A stretch of DNA of 64,000 nucleotides. Source: Neurospora tetrasperma FGSC 2508 (taxonomy: Eukaryota > Ascomycota > Sordariomycetes > Sordariales > Sordariaceae). This document shows positions 9,522 through 21,700 of this stretch, piece after piece (the stretch's first letter is position 1; every line of letters starts with the position of its first letter). The DNA lies in contig NW_009799179.1 in assembly GCF_000213175.1 (NCBI RefSeq), forward strand, positions 8,326,705-8,390,704, given 5' to 3'. Below the pieces are notes generated by a model, which was given only the letters and a program-made list of their open reading frames with translations, was not told the origin of the DNA and did not search any database. Both the position numbers and the translations under genes were made by a program.

Positions 9522-12373
9522 CTAAGCTGAGTCCACCAACTCCTCAAGATCCTTAATCTTTTCCAAGATCCAACAACTAGCATACATATTAACTCTGTCA
9601 ATACACTCCTGATCCCCCCTTCCAGATTCACGACAACCCACCCTCCTCGCTCCAAACCCCTCTTCCACAAAAACCCTCACATACCACGGCTCCACTCCCG
9701 CGCTCCTCAATAACACCTTTCCACCCACCTTCAACGCCCGATTCAACCTCCTCACTTGCTCCCTCGCCTTGCCCCTTCCTTCCTTTTCCTCCTCAGGCGA
9801 AGGCGGATCAAACCAATCCATACTATCCATCACCACCGCCACTGTCAAAGTACCCGGCTGAAACCTAGCCAACACCTCCTGTATTTCATCCGTGTGGATG
9901 CGTAAGCCGTCAAAGGCTCCAGGAGCGCTGAGTATAGAGTGGGCGGCAGGAGAGAGGTAATCGGGATGGCACTGGCGTGTGTATTGACCCAGGAGACAGA
10001 CGAGGTAGTAAGGGTTGTCCGAGGCAAGGTGGGAGGTGGAGAGAACGGGGTCAAGGGTGGAGGTTGTGTAGTGAAGGATTGCTTCGGCGCGGCTTGGTTT
10101 TTCTTTGCTGGGGGTGGTGGAGGAGATAGAACGGCGGTGGTAGTCGGCTTCGATCATAGCCACTTGATTCTTGGGCACGCCCAAAGCCGACCAGAGGAAG
10201 GCGTCGGAGCTGAGAACTAGGCCGTTGACGAAGCGGTTGAGCAGACAGGGACGAATTTTGGTGTGGTAAATGGAACGTTGCCCTTCGAGGGTGGGAGTAG
10301 AGAGGAGTCGACGGACCGCAGAGCGGCAGAAGAAGAGTGTGGAAATCCAGCGGAAGAAACGGATAGCGTATCGGGAGCCGCCGGTATCGTAGAGACCGCG
10401 CCCCGTAGGGTTGGTAAATATGTGCGCATTGGATAGCCAGTATTGAAATGCGCGGCCGGAGAGGTGAGGGGAGAGTTTGGAGATGAGCAGTGAGCGAAAG
10501 TCGGGGTGTTTGCCCTCACCGAAGATCTTCCAGACGTCGGGGTAGTCCAGAGCCGTAAAAGAGGCGACTTTGAGTTCAAGCAGGTGGTTTTGGGCTGGGT
10601 TGAGATCGATGGCGTGCACGCGAGCGGGACTTTGCATCAGGTAGGAAAGAATGTTGTCGCCGGCGCTGGTGATGGCTAGGACGACGTCGTCGGGCCCAAG
10701 GTTGAGGAGTTCTCTGTCGACGCGCGAGTCTTCCCAGGTAAAGGCGTAGATGTACTCATCGTTGAACTGGGTGTGCTTCGGGAGTTGGTCGTCGTAGTAG
10801 ATCCTCCAGTGGTGATTTTGGTAGAAGAAAGAGGGGAGAGGTAGGTTGGCCGAGATGTTCTCGATGGCCGTATTGAAGGCCTTTGAGCGCATCTCCGGCG
10901 CTGTGCGGCCGACTGCAAAGGCTAGCGCATTTGTTGCTGAGGAAGAATGTTTGCCCACTAGACGGGGTGATGATCTTGGGGACTCTGTTGCGATAGCATC
11001 GATGTGTTCCACAATTTCGTGTGGTAGACTCGACGTAGAAAAGGGCTTCTTGAGGCATCCCAGCCAGATGTAGTAAGGAATTGCTCCCAGTGTGCTGTTG
11101 CGGGCGTTGACGGTCAGGACAGTTCCGAACCTGTACTCGAGATAATCTCGACGAGCTGGCTCAAGAGACACCCTGTCAGCATCGAACCACGAGCGCCAGA
11201 AGTTCCGCCTGAAATAGCCAACGTGTCGGTTCACAAGACCGCCCGTGTAGTTGCGGAAAGTGAAGTCGACTTTCGACTGGGCGTAAAAGTCCACGACGGC
11301 AATCAAGCCGTGAGGTGCTAACAGAGACTCGAGCGAATCGATAATCGAGAAATAATCCGGCTACATCATCATGATATGTCAGCACACACCACCCCAAGAC
11401 GTCCTTAATCAAGAAACATACCATCATCGAAAGGCTATAAGACATGGTGATCAACTCAGCCCCCGCATGTCGTCCCGGCTTCGTCTCTCCCCACCAACTC
11501 GACAAAGAAGGCGAAGAAGGTCCAGAACCAGACTCTCCTTCGTCAATATCCTCATAATCCTCAAGCCTAAACCTGCGAGCATCCGTGCAGATAACCCTCA
11601 CATTCTCCCACCCCAGCCTGGCAAACCGCTTCCTAGCCACTTCACAAAGCGACGGCGAGAAGTCCACTAGGTAAACAGTCTTGAAGAATTCAGAGATGTC
11701 GACAAACTTGGCCATGGCTTCGATATTCCAGCCTGTGCCCCCACCGACCTGTTTTGTAGCGATGGTCAGCCGTATGTGAGATTTCAACATTGGCAAGGGT
11801 TCTGATGAGGAGGCGTACATCTACCCATATCGGTTTCCTCCTTGTCCCGGTCCCTGTCCCGGTCACGGTTCCACATGTCTTCCCATTCCTTTGTCTTTTT
11901 TCCAGCCCATCTCCAGCTCCTCCAAGTCCGCCAAGTCCAGCCTCAACCTTGTACCTCAACTGCGAAGCTACAAGAGCCAACATATCCTCCCTCCCCTTCA
12001 GTAGCGTGCCCCTTGTCGCATCATAAATGTCTGCCTGACTTCCGTAAAACGACTCCAGGGCATCTTGCTGTGTTCCTGTGGTGCCGGCGGTGGCGTGAGG
12101 TTTGATAAAGCAGGAGTAGCAGAAGAGGAGGAGGGATTTGAGGGAGCTTGGGTTGCTGTCATCCTCATTGTCGTCCTCGTTTTTGGTTGTCTTCCGCGAA
12201 TAGTTGCTGGTGGTGACGAAAAAAGCCAAGACGGCCAAACCGGTGATGAAGATGGATTTGGTAGTGGTGGTGTTGAAGTTGAGGTCTGCTAGTGTCCGGG
12301 TTACTGAAAGTGATGGTAGCGAAATGTTACCCATGTGACCACCATGAGAGGTCATGGCACTGTCTTCTCCCAT
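9522..12373 (-). CDS. bta-1: Betaine lipid (DGTS) synthase, BtaB-BtaA fusion
   Basis: Three exons (12373-11819, 11748-11422, 11360-9522) with introns of 70 and 61 nt give 906 residues. A hydrophobic segment at residues 40-57 (SIFITGLAVLAFFVTTS) probably anchors the protein in the ER. An N-terminal SAM-dependent methyltransferase domain starts at about residue 110, with motif I VGGGTGW at 186-192 spanning the first splice junction, then YLVDFSPS and the VICTDA block. The C-terminal half is the BtaA-type 3-amino-3-carboxypropyl transferase, with FTWED at 501-505 and AITSAGDN at 523-530. Fungal and algal BTA1 proteins fuse both steps: transfer of the aminocarboxypropyl group from SAM to diacylglycerol, then triple N-methylation to DGTS. 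In N. crassa this lipid replaces phosphatidylcholine when phosphate is short. I found no perfect CACGTG (NUC-1-type) site in the first 800 bp upstream. Confidence 0.95.
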
Positions 12374-14090
12374 TGCTATAAGGTGTTGGTGTCAAGTAAG
12401 AGAAGAGAGGATTCGACGGTCTGTTCAGGAACAGAAGGAAGAGAGAAAGAAGTTGGGTTGAGGTTAGTCTTTAAGACCGATGGTTATATCTTTTCTCTCT
12501 CATATAAACCCGTATGTACATCTTCAGAAGCTTCAATAGAGACCGTTGTAAAAGAAGTTCCCCACCTCCACACTCCGCTTTTGCGTGAGATCCGAACGGA
12601 ATGGGTGGCCAGCGCTCGGCCCCCAGTAACATAGGGAGACAGGGTTCTGTGATCCACATGTCCGGTTCTCTGTTCGTCATTCTGCGTCGTGGTCCTCAGA
12701 TTCAGGCACGCCCATGGTCGGTTGGAGATTGGCGATTTTGACCTGGCGATTTCGAAAAAGAAACGAACGGAATATCTCGCGGGTGTAAAAAGAGGGGATT
12801 GAAACCATGGGGTAGGGTGGTTCTGTAATCGCCAATCAACCGCCCACATGGCCCATGGTCGATCGCTGATTATCTTGGGGCATCATCGCCAGTTTGGATA
12901 GACTTTCGAGTGTTGAACTTTAGATCCTGGGGGGCTGTTCCCAAGTACAAGCGCCATCTAAGTTCACAAGCTTGCCCGAACCGTTCCCTCTGGCTTGACG
13001 ACTTTGCGGTTTTGCCAAAGTTTAGGCCTCTCGCAATCCCTTGTCCTGTTCGTGCTTGTTTGGCAAGCATTCGTCGACCACTGTTCGGCTTCCTCCCATT
13101 CAATCCCTTACCTGGCTCCCCGGCTGCATGGGATAGGTAATGAGGGGTCTTTCACATGGGCTGGGGAGAGGTAGGGGTCCAGTCCCCATTGGAAACCAAT
13201 CGGGAAGGTTGCTAGATGCACACGGGTAGGAATACATACGATTGGATGGACGTCTCGTCTTTGCGGTCGGGGTCTCGATCGGGTGGAAAAGACAAGCGAG
13301 TGGGATTCCTTAATTTCTTGTATTGTGGTTTTTGCTGTCAGAGAAGTTTTGTACATTATGTTTCCCCTGGTAGTCGTGATGACTGGATCGAGAAAAAGAT
13401 GCTGCAGGGTGGGATCGTACATAGGAAGCATGACGTATCATGAACAGACATTACACCCGACATCATCGTCTGTATATATAAGCGCTGCACGTCAGAACAC
13501 GCGCACAGAATTTACTTTACCTGGGTATCAAGTAGCGCGTGTACAATTGCATAGGTATGTCGGTAATAGCATAGGCATGCATGCGAGTTCGCCGGAACGT
13601 TTAGTCGTTGCAGCTATCATTTGCTTGCGCTATATGGGCGACATGCAAACAGCATCTAACGTCCGAATGGCTTCATGGTCACGACCAATATTTCGAATGC
13701 ACAATTTTCTCCCTCGATCTACTCTAACTACCGAGTCGACTGATCATTTTAAACACCCATGCCTCAGCTACACAGGACAGACATCTTGACTTTCATGTTC
13801 GTCAAAAGAGAGGAGATATACCAATACCAAATCAGACGAGTGGAGAAGGGCACGAGGCCAAGAGACTCTTAAGCGAGCTGCGCGAGTCCATGCAAACAAC
13901 ACACAAATTTGATGTCTCTCGCAATGCCAGTATAGAGAATTTCGATGGCACAAACACAAAGTACAAGAATAAAACAAAAATCATAAGCAGTTCGTGCAGT
14001 CTTGTCCTTCTGTCCTGTCCTGTTCCACATTCGTCCTATTCCCAACCTGATGAAATTTGCAAAAACACGATTAAGCCGCCCGCCAAAGTC

Positions 14091-14143
14091 CATTCATCCG
14101 TCCGTCCGTTCGTCCATCCGTCCGTGCGTGTGTGCGTGCGTGC
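14091..14143. repeat. TCCG/TGCG-rich microsatellite
   Basis: An imperfect tetranucleotide tract starts with TCATCCGTCCGTCC and drifts into TGCGTG units. It lies about 650 bp past the hap-2 stop codon. Such tracts are frequent in Neurospora intergenic DNA. Confidence 0.85.
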
Positions 14144-14365
14144 AGTCCAAGTCCAAATCCAGTTCCGTTCACCCATCCGCGCAACATTTCCGTTTCGTCA
14201 ACCTAAATCCTTCCCCCTGCTACATATGAAATATACGCTTTTTAGTGCAAGTGCTGTGAGGCGAGTTGTAGTAGTACCGGTTAAGAGGAAGTATGGACAA
14301 GGATGAAAGGGAAAAATTCGATAGAAGAGGCTCCGCGCTATGACAGTGTTGAAGAAAGAAAAATG

Positions 14366-14399
14366 AACGTTGTCCTTCCCTAAACGTTGTCCTTCCCTA
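14366..14399. repeat. Perfect 17-bp tandem duplication
   Basis: The unit AACGTTGTCCTTCCCTA occurs twice head to tail with no mismatch (14366-14382 and 14383-14399). It is probably a recent slippage or double-strand-break duplication in the hap-2 3' region. Confidence 0.9.
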
Positions 14400-14516
14400 A
14401 AAAAGCCTGTAGTGTGAGTTTGATGCAGGAAGTATGTATAGCCTTGGAGACGATGTAACTGCCCTTCGTAGCCAAACACCACCACCATCACCACCACCCA
14501 CTACGAAGCAGTAAGC

Positions 14517-14540
14517 AAAAAAAAAAAAAAAAAAAAAAAA
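14517..14540. repeat. A24 homopolymer tract
   Basis: Twenty-four consecutive A residues on the plus strand appear as U24 in a hap-2 transcript, about 250 nt after the stop codon. A CAC-rich stretch precedes it at about 14475-14500. Its length in the assembly should be treated with caution. Confidence 0.9.
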
Positions 14541-14793
14541 GAAAAAGGTTTCAACCCAGTTTGTGAAGTTGAACAAGCACGAGCGCATACATATCGCCCA
14601 CCCCGAACTCCTCGCCAACCGTTTGTTCGATGCTGCTCATGCGCCCAGGCGACGAAAACACAAGAGTATGGACGATAATAAAAGCATGGCCGTGTGTCAT
14701 TACGTCATGAGATCCGACCCTCAACTGAGAGCTGGACTTGGGTATAGAATTCGATAAATTGTTCCTCCTTTTTTCCGAGTACACGCTACCGCA

Positions 14794-15738
14794 TCAGTCC
14801 GAAGCGTCATCGTCCTCTGGGCTTTCGGGAGCGGCCTTCGCCTTCTTATTCGGGGCGCCCGAAGTACTTTCGGCTTTCCTCTTGGTTCCTCCAGCCGTTT
14901 TCGATCCTGCTGTTACCGAAGACTGCTCCGAACCATCTTGCTTTGCATCCCCGTTGACCTTGTCCCGCTCCATCTGCGCAACCTCGTCTGCTGTCAGGAA
15001 ACGGCCACCAGGACCACGAGGGCGTCGCATGGCATGGTTGTGTCTCGACTCATGGAGATACGGCTTGCGTCCCTTGTTCGTCAACCGCAATTGTTCCTCC
15101 AGCTTTTGCCTAGCGACTCGGCGCTTCAAGATTCGGTGGAACTGCTTGGCGTTGACATACAGAGGCGACTCTTCCACGGCTCCGGAAGCCATCTCTGGGG
15201 ACTGGGGTGGGGGCATTTGCTGTGCGGCCGTCATCGGCGGCGGGACGGCAGACCTAGAGGCGTGGTTGAGCATCGCTTGCGCATTAGGCACACCGGGGCT
15301 GGCGACCTGACTGAGACGGCGCTGTCCTGGAGGTATGCTGTTCATTTGCGGCGGAGATCGAGGTCCCGCTCTGACGTCCTTCTTAGAGTTTACACCAGAC
15401 ATTCTAGGCGACTGCTGCAAGTTCGGGTCCGCTGCCATGTATGGGTTCGGGTAGTTGGTTCCTGATGCAGCCGCGGTGGCAGCCAGAGCTGCAGCCTGTA
15501 GGGGCATGCCATAGTGCATGTTCTGCTGAGGCACGCCGTACTGGGTTTGGTACATGCTGTGACCTTGGGTTGGCGAAGGCTGATGCTGCTGGGTCTGGAG
15601 AATTGGCGATGTTTGAGGTAGATGCTGGCTCGATGGGGATGTGATGCTGTTTCCACCCGCTGAGCTGGAGTAGGCCGTTTGCATATGTGGATTAGAATGG
15701 CTGTTTTGCGCCGGCTGGTATTGGGCGTATTCCATCAT
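14794..15738 (-). CDS. hap-2: CCAAT-binding complex subunit HAP-2/HapB (NF-YA)
   Basis: A single exon encodes 314 residues. The NF-YA core lies at about residues 190-248. The helix that binds the HapC-HapE dimer reads [20 protein letters not shown], and the DNA-contact segment reads [20 protein letters not shown]. The first 185 residues are Gln/Pro/Ser-rich, as in activation regions of this family. The C-terminus has a bipartite basic stretch (KRKAES...NKKAKAA) likely to act in nuclear import. The subunit gives the heterotrimer its sequence specificity for CCAAT. In fungi the complex controls respiration, iron and redox responses. Two in-frame ATGs (15738 and 15735) are adjacent, so the exact start does not matter. 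The next 13 kb upstream lack a recognisable gene, so a long leader, possibly with introns, is likely. Confidence 0.95.
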   Translation of the reverse strand: MMEYAQYQPAQNSHSNPHMQTAYSSSAGGNSITSPSSQHLPQTSPILQTQQHQPSPTQGHSMYQTQYGVPQQNMHYGMPLQAAALAATAAASGTNYPNPYMAADPNLQQSPRMSGVNSKKDVRAGPRSPPQMNSIPPGQRRLSQVASPGVPNAQAMLNHASRSAVPPPMTAAQQMPPPQSPEMASGAVEESPLYVNAKQFHRILKRRVARQKLEEQLRLTNKGRKPYLHESRHNHAMRRPRGPGGRFLTADEVAQMERDKVNGDAKQDGSEQSSVTAGSKTAGGTKRKAESTSGAPNKKAKAAPESPEDDDASD

Positions 15739-18700
15739 ATTGAAATAGGGTCCGACTTGAAGCCGTGATGATTGGCGGCAGGCGCGATAGATTGATGTTG
15801 TTGACGAGATGAACCCAAGTGATGTTCGCGTAGTGCTGCTATGCTACCGAGCTCGGGTAGAGGAATGCTGACAAGAAAGCTGTGTCTGTGGTCGTAACAA
15901 GATGTGCTACCAGGCAGACTAAATCCAGGATGGCCTGCAGTTCAGATAAAAACACCAAGCTTCTGTTTTGGGCTCGATGCTGTGCAGTACAAGAGAAGTA
16001 ACCTTGTACCTGTGGATTGGGCTGGATGTGCACCCAATCTATTGGAGTTGATGCGTTGGCAGTCGATTAAGTGTCAAGGCAAGGCTTGCTATTGGTCGCA
16101 CACGGCATATGCAAGCTGATGTCGCGGGGCAAATGCTGGGTGGCTCGGTCCTGGGCCGTTTGAGACGAGACGAGGAGGCCTGAGTGAGCGAGGCCACGTG
16201 AGGACAGGGTGCTGATGGAAAACGCCTAGAGGGCTGGGCGATAAAAGCTGATGGTAGCGCTGCAGTTGGGATGACGCCTAAGCGAATAGCGAACACTGGC
16301 GTTGAGCGGGGGCGGAACGTCAAGCTTTCGTGGATACTCTCCCCAAAGTCTCGAGTAATTCTAGAGGCCTATCCGGCTGCGAGTGTCAGTTAAAGCCATT
16401 GGCAAACCCAAAACGGAAAAAGAAAACAGAGAACAACGGGCAATGACGATGTGACTGGGGCCGAGTCAGTGGTGGGCAAGTTTCTTTTGGCGCCTTGGGC
16501 CGGCCAGTTTGATGCGCTGGCATGCATGACGGAATATGCACGAGCCAGGCCCACCCTAGTTGACCAGCTCAGCACACACAATCATCGCCCTCGTCTAGGC
16601 CTGGCAATGCAGCATCGAAAGAGGAAACCGTAAGACCCCAGGGTGGGGGAAAGGAGAAGAGGTGCCAAATCCAGAGAATTGTCTCAACCAGTGAGCAAAG
16701 TTGAGGCTGCCATGAAGTCATTGGACCTATTTGGTGGCCTTCGTCCACCTGTTCCCTCGAGAAAAGTAGCGTGGCTTCGAGCGCGACACAGCGAAGTATG
16801 CAAAATCGCGAGGTGAAGAAGGCAGACACATCCTCAGCGTCTCAATGGACCATGGAAATAAGCACTCGACCTAGGACCTCATAGCCTCTCTGGATTACAT
16901 CCATTACGTGGATGTGTGGCCCAGCAACCGAAGGATCCATATGTCGTGTATCAATGCAAGCTCAACAGGGCTGGAGGGACCCGATGACAGAAACCGAGGA
17001 AAAGAGAAAAGGAATGCAAACGTACCGTAAGAAAGTCTGACGGCGTTGGAGTTAAGCGACACTTGTCTGTTGCCCTTGGCAGATAAACAGAGAATACTTG
17101 GGAGGATGTCAGCAACACTGTCAGGAGACTTCAGAGACAAAATGAGGTATGTGGCTGATGGAGGGGATTGAGAACAACAGTTGCCGGTTTTCACGGGCAA
17201 CAAGGCCAGCACATCCCAACCATCAAAATAGATGGGGGTGGCCTAACGAATAACGGGTTAAGGGTACTGGTACGTGCCGCTTCCCGTTTCAGATGAAGAT
17301 GGTGTGCAGCCGGCAAAAGCGGAAGGGGAAGGAAGTGACGCTTGGGAGTAACGCTTGGGAGAAGCATGAGGAATCCCAAGTGGAAGGCAAGCGAATGGGT
17401 GAACGGGGCGTCTCTCTGTAACTTACACAAAGCTGTTCAGAAGCACGGCTGTGGACGCACCAAGTCTGCACAGTCCTGGATGCAATAGAAAAAAAATTCC
17501 CCGAGAACTGGAGATTCACGCACAATATGAATGCCTGTTGCCAGGAACGTTGCAAAAGCGCTAGGAAGCAGCCGAGTAATTGAGGACCGCAGGCGGAAGT
17601 TATCACGGGACCTTGTCACGGCCAATGATGAGGCCAATGTCGAGGTTCGCGTTGGTGATAGGTCTCGAAATCAGACGCGATGCTTAATCCGCAGGGTCGC
17701 TGCGCCCTGAATTGATTTGCTGTGTCGGGAAGGGTCTTTGGGATGCTTTGCGCTCGGGTTGTGACTGGTTGAAGCTGTGCGGGTATGATAACTCAAAGTG
17801 GATATTGGTGTTTCTACTTTGTTCCCAAATCGTCGTCAGTGTGCATTCGCAGCCTATAAGTTGTTTCCCAAGAGAAGTCTCCAGTCTCTTTTCTAACACT
17901 CGCGTCCCAAAAGGCAATAGTGCAAGCCTTGCTCCTCTCCTAATCAGGAGACAGTGTCAAACTGCTCTGCCTTTCGGAGATGGGAAGAATGGATTGCCCC
18001 CCAGCTCCCGTCTCTGGTCGGCATCGAGCACAGAAGACGCCATTGTGGCAGCTCTCGTTCAAAAGTATTTAAACATGCAAAATGCAAGCTGGTGATTGCA
18101 GGCAGGCACCAGGCTAGGTGGTGGAAGATAACGAACAGAAGCATGCGAATGTCATTCTGCTCGAACGGCCACGACCATCATAGAGCCGGGCCATGCCCTT
18201 ATCGCCACCTCTGCGCATCTTGACGAGCTTGAGCGCCGGCGTGGGTCGAACCATCATCGACATGTACGGGAAGCTTGGAATGTTGAATGGATTGATGAAG
18301 GGCGGAGATGACTGAAATTGAAATGAAATGACAGGGCTTACCTTTGATTTTAAGCATGTACAAGGCTAATAAGGCAGCCTGGCAGTGAGTGGCTCTTGCG
18401 CGCGAAGGTGGTCGCTGAATGGTTGAGTTTAAAGCGACGTCTCCTTGAATTGGTGGTTGGTCGGATGCTCCCGTCTCCAATTTGCAGACGGTCCGTTTGC
18501 CAGGTTCGGCGGGTGGATTTGGGGTCCGTTGTCTGGTTTGCTGCGACTGAGACTGATTCGGCGGGACTGATTCAACTGACAGCCAACCAACTATAAAAAA
18601 CCCGGGTAGGTTCCTTGACCTTGTGTCAAACTTTGCCTGATAGCGATAGCGATATCGAAATCTCGAAGTTTGCGCGACGCGAGGCAGCAATGACGGGTTG

Positions 18701-21700
18701 ACAGCAAGTGACTAAGCAGGCACCGCTAACTTGTCGAATGAGATGCGATGGAAATGCGAAATGCGCGTCAAATAGAGTTGCTCAAACAGTCCCAATTGGA
18801 CTGCAAAGGTTGTGCAGGAGTTGATGGCCGCAGCCGTTGATTTGACAGAATTTTTGGCCTGTTCTGCTCGCTCGAGAGAGCCTTGGGCAGTGGAGTGGAT
18901 GATTGGTGGGCTGATTGGTTGTACGAGGTGAAGGAGGAGAGACGAGGGGAAATGCGAACGATGATTTGAGGGTGCATCCGGACTTCTTAAACTTAGTAAT
19001 CTGGTTGGATGAATCAGCTGGCGAGTGGGGCACCGCCGGCGGCGGCGAGTCCAAAGACAAGTGGCTGGCGCCGGGCGGTGGGCGACGGGTGAGGGGCCCA
19101 GCTCGGGGGGGTGTCGCTGCACGATTTGGTGTTCACCAGGTTCTGGGTGCTTGGCGCGGGGCTAGGGCGTGCAGTCCCCTGCACCGAGACTGTGGACGCT
19201 AGCAATGCGGCATTGAGATGGAATCTGGCTCAAAGAGTCGTAAATGAAGGAAGGAAAAGAAACGAGAATGGGGATCGCGCGGACCAAAACAACCATAACC
19301 ATACGTACTCAAAATGATGAACTCCAATATCATTGTGACCAATGTAACGCTGAGTAGGTATTTGATCCACCTGTCTCCGGGTCTGTCCTTTTCCCATTCT
19401 CACTATCGACTGGTATCTGTCTGATATCTGGATTGTGACGCAGTGTGGGAGGAGAGGTTGGGTGCCTTGAGCTGGAGATTTTAGCGAGACACGATCGGTC
19501 GGATAGGCAGAGCCGCACACAGCAGGCTGTGGTGACTTTTCTTCACACGGTCCAACTTCCCCGGTGAGGAGAAAAAAAAAAAAAGTGATAGGTGCATATG
19601 GCCAGGTCCTGGACTACATGCTCCGCGGACATGGTTGGACGATAGCGCGTCCAACATTCAACGCGTCCCCAACTTCTCTTATTTTGAGTTTTCATGGTCA
19701 GGAACGATCTGACTATTTGCCTGCCTCGCCGGTGATCACAAATGGCTTATAGGTTTTGTAATTACATGATGAACATAACACCACTGCCAATAGGATGTGG
19801 TATCGTGTTGATAGGACCATATCTTAAAATCTGCCAACTAAATATTCAGAGGGAATCTCCAACATACAGACTAGTTTTCTTTTTTTTTATTGAGTACGTA
19901 GCCTTCTTGATCGGCACACGCCTCCATCAGCTTTAACTTGATGCACCACCCGTGAGACGGACAACCTCGGGAACTAACAACAAGACATGCTGTCGCGCGA
20001 ACTTAGTTGAGCTGTAGGTACATCCGAAGGCCGCCTAAATTTAGTCCGAGCAACGTCACATACGAAGTCGGGCTTTTTGCAAAGTCAGGAGAAACGGCTC
20101 CCGTCACATCGTAGCGGGCCATAACACTTCTCGACAGTTTGTACCGGCGGCCTTGCCACGCTCATGCGGCGGTTCGAATGTGCGGTGTTGAGAAGATACT
20201 TGCCTCTCATGTGATCAACAGCGACAATGATGGCATTCCAGATACCGACTAACACGACAATGGGTCCGTCTTCGGTCCTCCGGATAGTCCTGGTACCTAG
20301 TGTAGCTAGCATACTAAAACGGGCGTCATTGTGAGCATCTGGCAATGGTTGTTGTTGATACATGTCGACCCTGCGCTTTGCCACAGAGTGCGTTCGATTG
20401 GGCAAAATGGGAAAAGCTTGGGCATGTTTTCAAATCCAAGGCGCCCTCTCGATGGCCAGGAGTGCCAGGCCAAGAGGACCGGGGATGCAGGAAGCAGCGA
20501 GGCCAACTCATCGGGAGTTCCAGCCTCCACCCCCAGCCCAATGGAAATGTCGGTGTGGACCACAACAGCAGACGTCAGAAACCAGAAACCGGGACTTTGC
20601 TGGTCCGCTGGGGTCTAATCATGCTCCACCCGTGGCCTCGTAAACCCCCGACGCGACCCCGCCGAACAACGCGGTCGACCGGCCTTGGTGGCATCTAGCT
20701 GACTGACATCCATCGTATGAAACTCGATTTGATGCCCCTGTGGAAGATCCATTATTGCCATCCCACAGGCATGTCGTGGTCTGGACATTGCAAACGATGA
20801 AGATGGGTACCCATCGGAGGCTCTGACTTTGACTGCGGACTTGCAGAGGCACGCGCCGTGGTGATGATGCTGTCCTCGCAAAAGACGATGCTGCGCCGCA
20901 AGGCGGCATTGTTTCGGGGAGGTGCCCTTTGGGCTACGTGTTCCGTGTGCCGTGTGCCGGAAACGAATCTGACTGGATGGTGAACGAAGCTGTTCGCTGT
21001 GTGTTCTTAGCAATTTGGTCAACAAAGAACATTGATGTCGCTGTAGCTGTGAGCCGGCGAGATATCGATACTATGCCACGGTACAGACAACCTGCCGATA
21101 GCGCGGTACAAGGCTGGCTAGTTGAGTTGCATGTCTTTGGTCCGCAGTCCAGGTGAGGATACCATGTATCGTTCGAACACATCTCTTGTAGGATTTTGTA
21201 CAATGTGTTTGCGTAGACCTCGCTGTTCTTGACTCCCACCCATGTCGCCCACCGGTCTTGGCGCTGGGGTTCGGGACTTTGCGTTGCGACGGTGGTGGCG
21301 GCTCGGAAAGATGGGGAACGATGATTCTCGTCCTTCGTTACAGGTTGCGGGCTGCGGCTCTCCGTGCTGCTTTGCGCATGTCCCTTGTATCTGTGTGAAG
21401 AAAAGCATCTGGAGAACTCCCATCGTTTCTTAACTTCTTTTGTCGTTTTGTTACAAAAGCGTAGCGAGAAATGAATCCTACTGGCTACAAATCCACGTTG
21501 TTGACTGTAAAATCCACGTCCCGTACCGACCATGACTCGGGAACTGCCGGCCGCGGTTCCCACTGTCATGCTTTCCTTGATGTGGTTCGCTGGGCTGTTC
21601 CCTCCCGAGGGGTATTGTTGACTCTCACTCTGTAAACTGCCCCTGGGACAGTCGAAGCTCTCGGTCGTGTCAGTCAAGCATCCCGTCACCAAAACAAGCG

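Larger units (their letters stand above)
12374..14793. other. bta-1 upstream region and hap-2 3' region
   Basis: This 2.4-kb tandem gap holds the bta-1 promoter at its left end and the hap-2 3' untranslated region at its right end. It contains several simple repeats, annotated separately, between 14.09 and 14.54 kb. Open frames are short (up to 168 codons at 13283-13789) and unrecognisable. Confidence 0.55.

Noticed and set aside
12374-13200. Search for a NUC-1 phosphate-response site (CACGTG) in the bta-1 promoter
   Set aside because: Only CACATG-type near matches were seen, so phosphate control cannot be claimed from the sequence.
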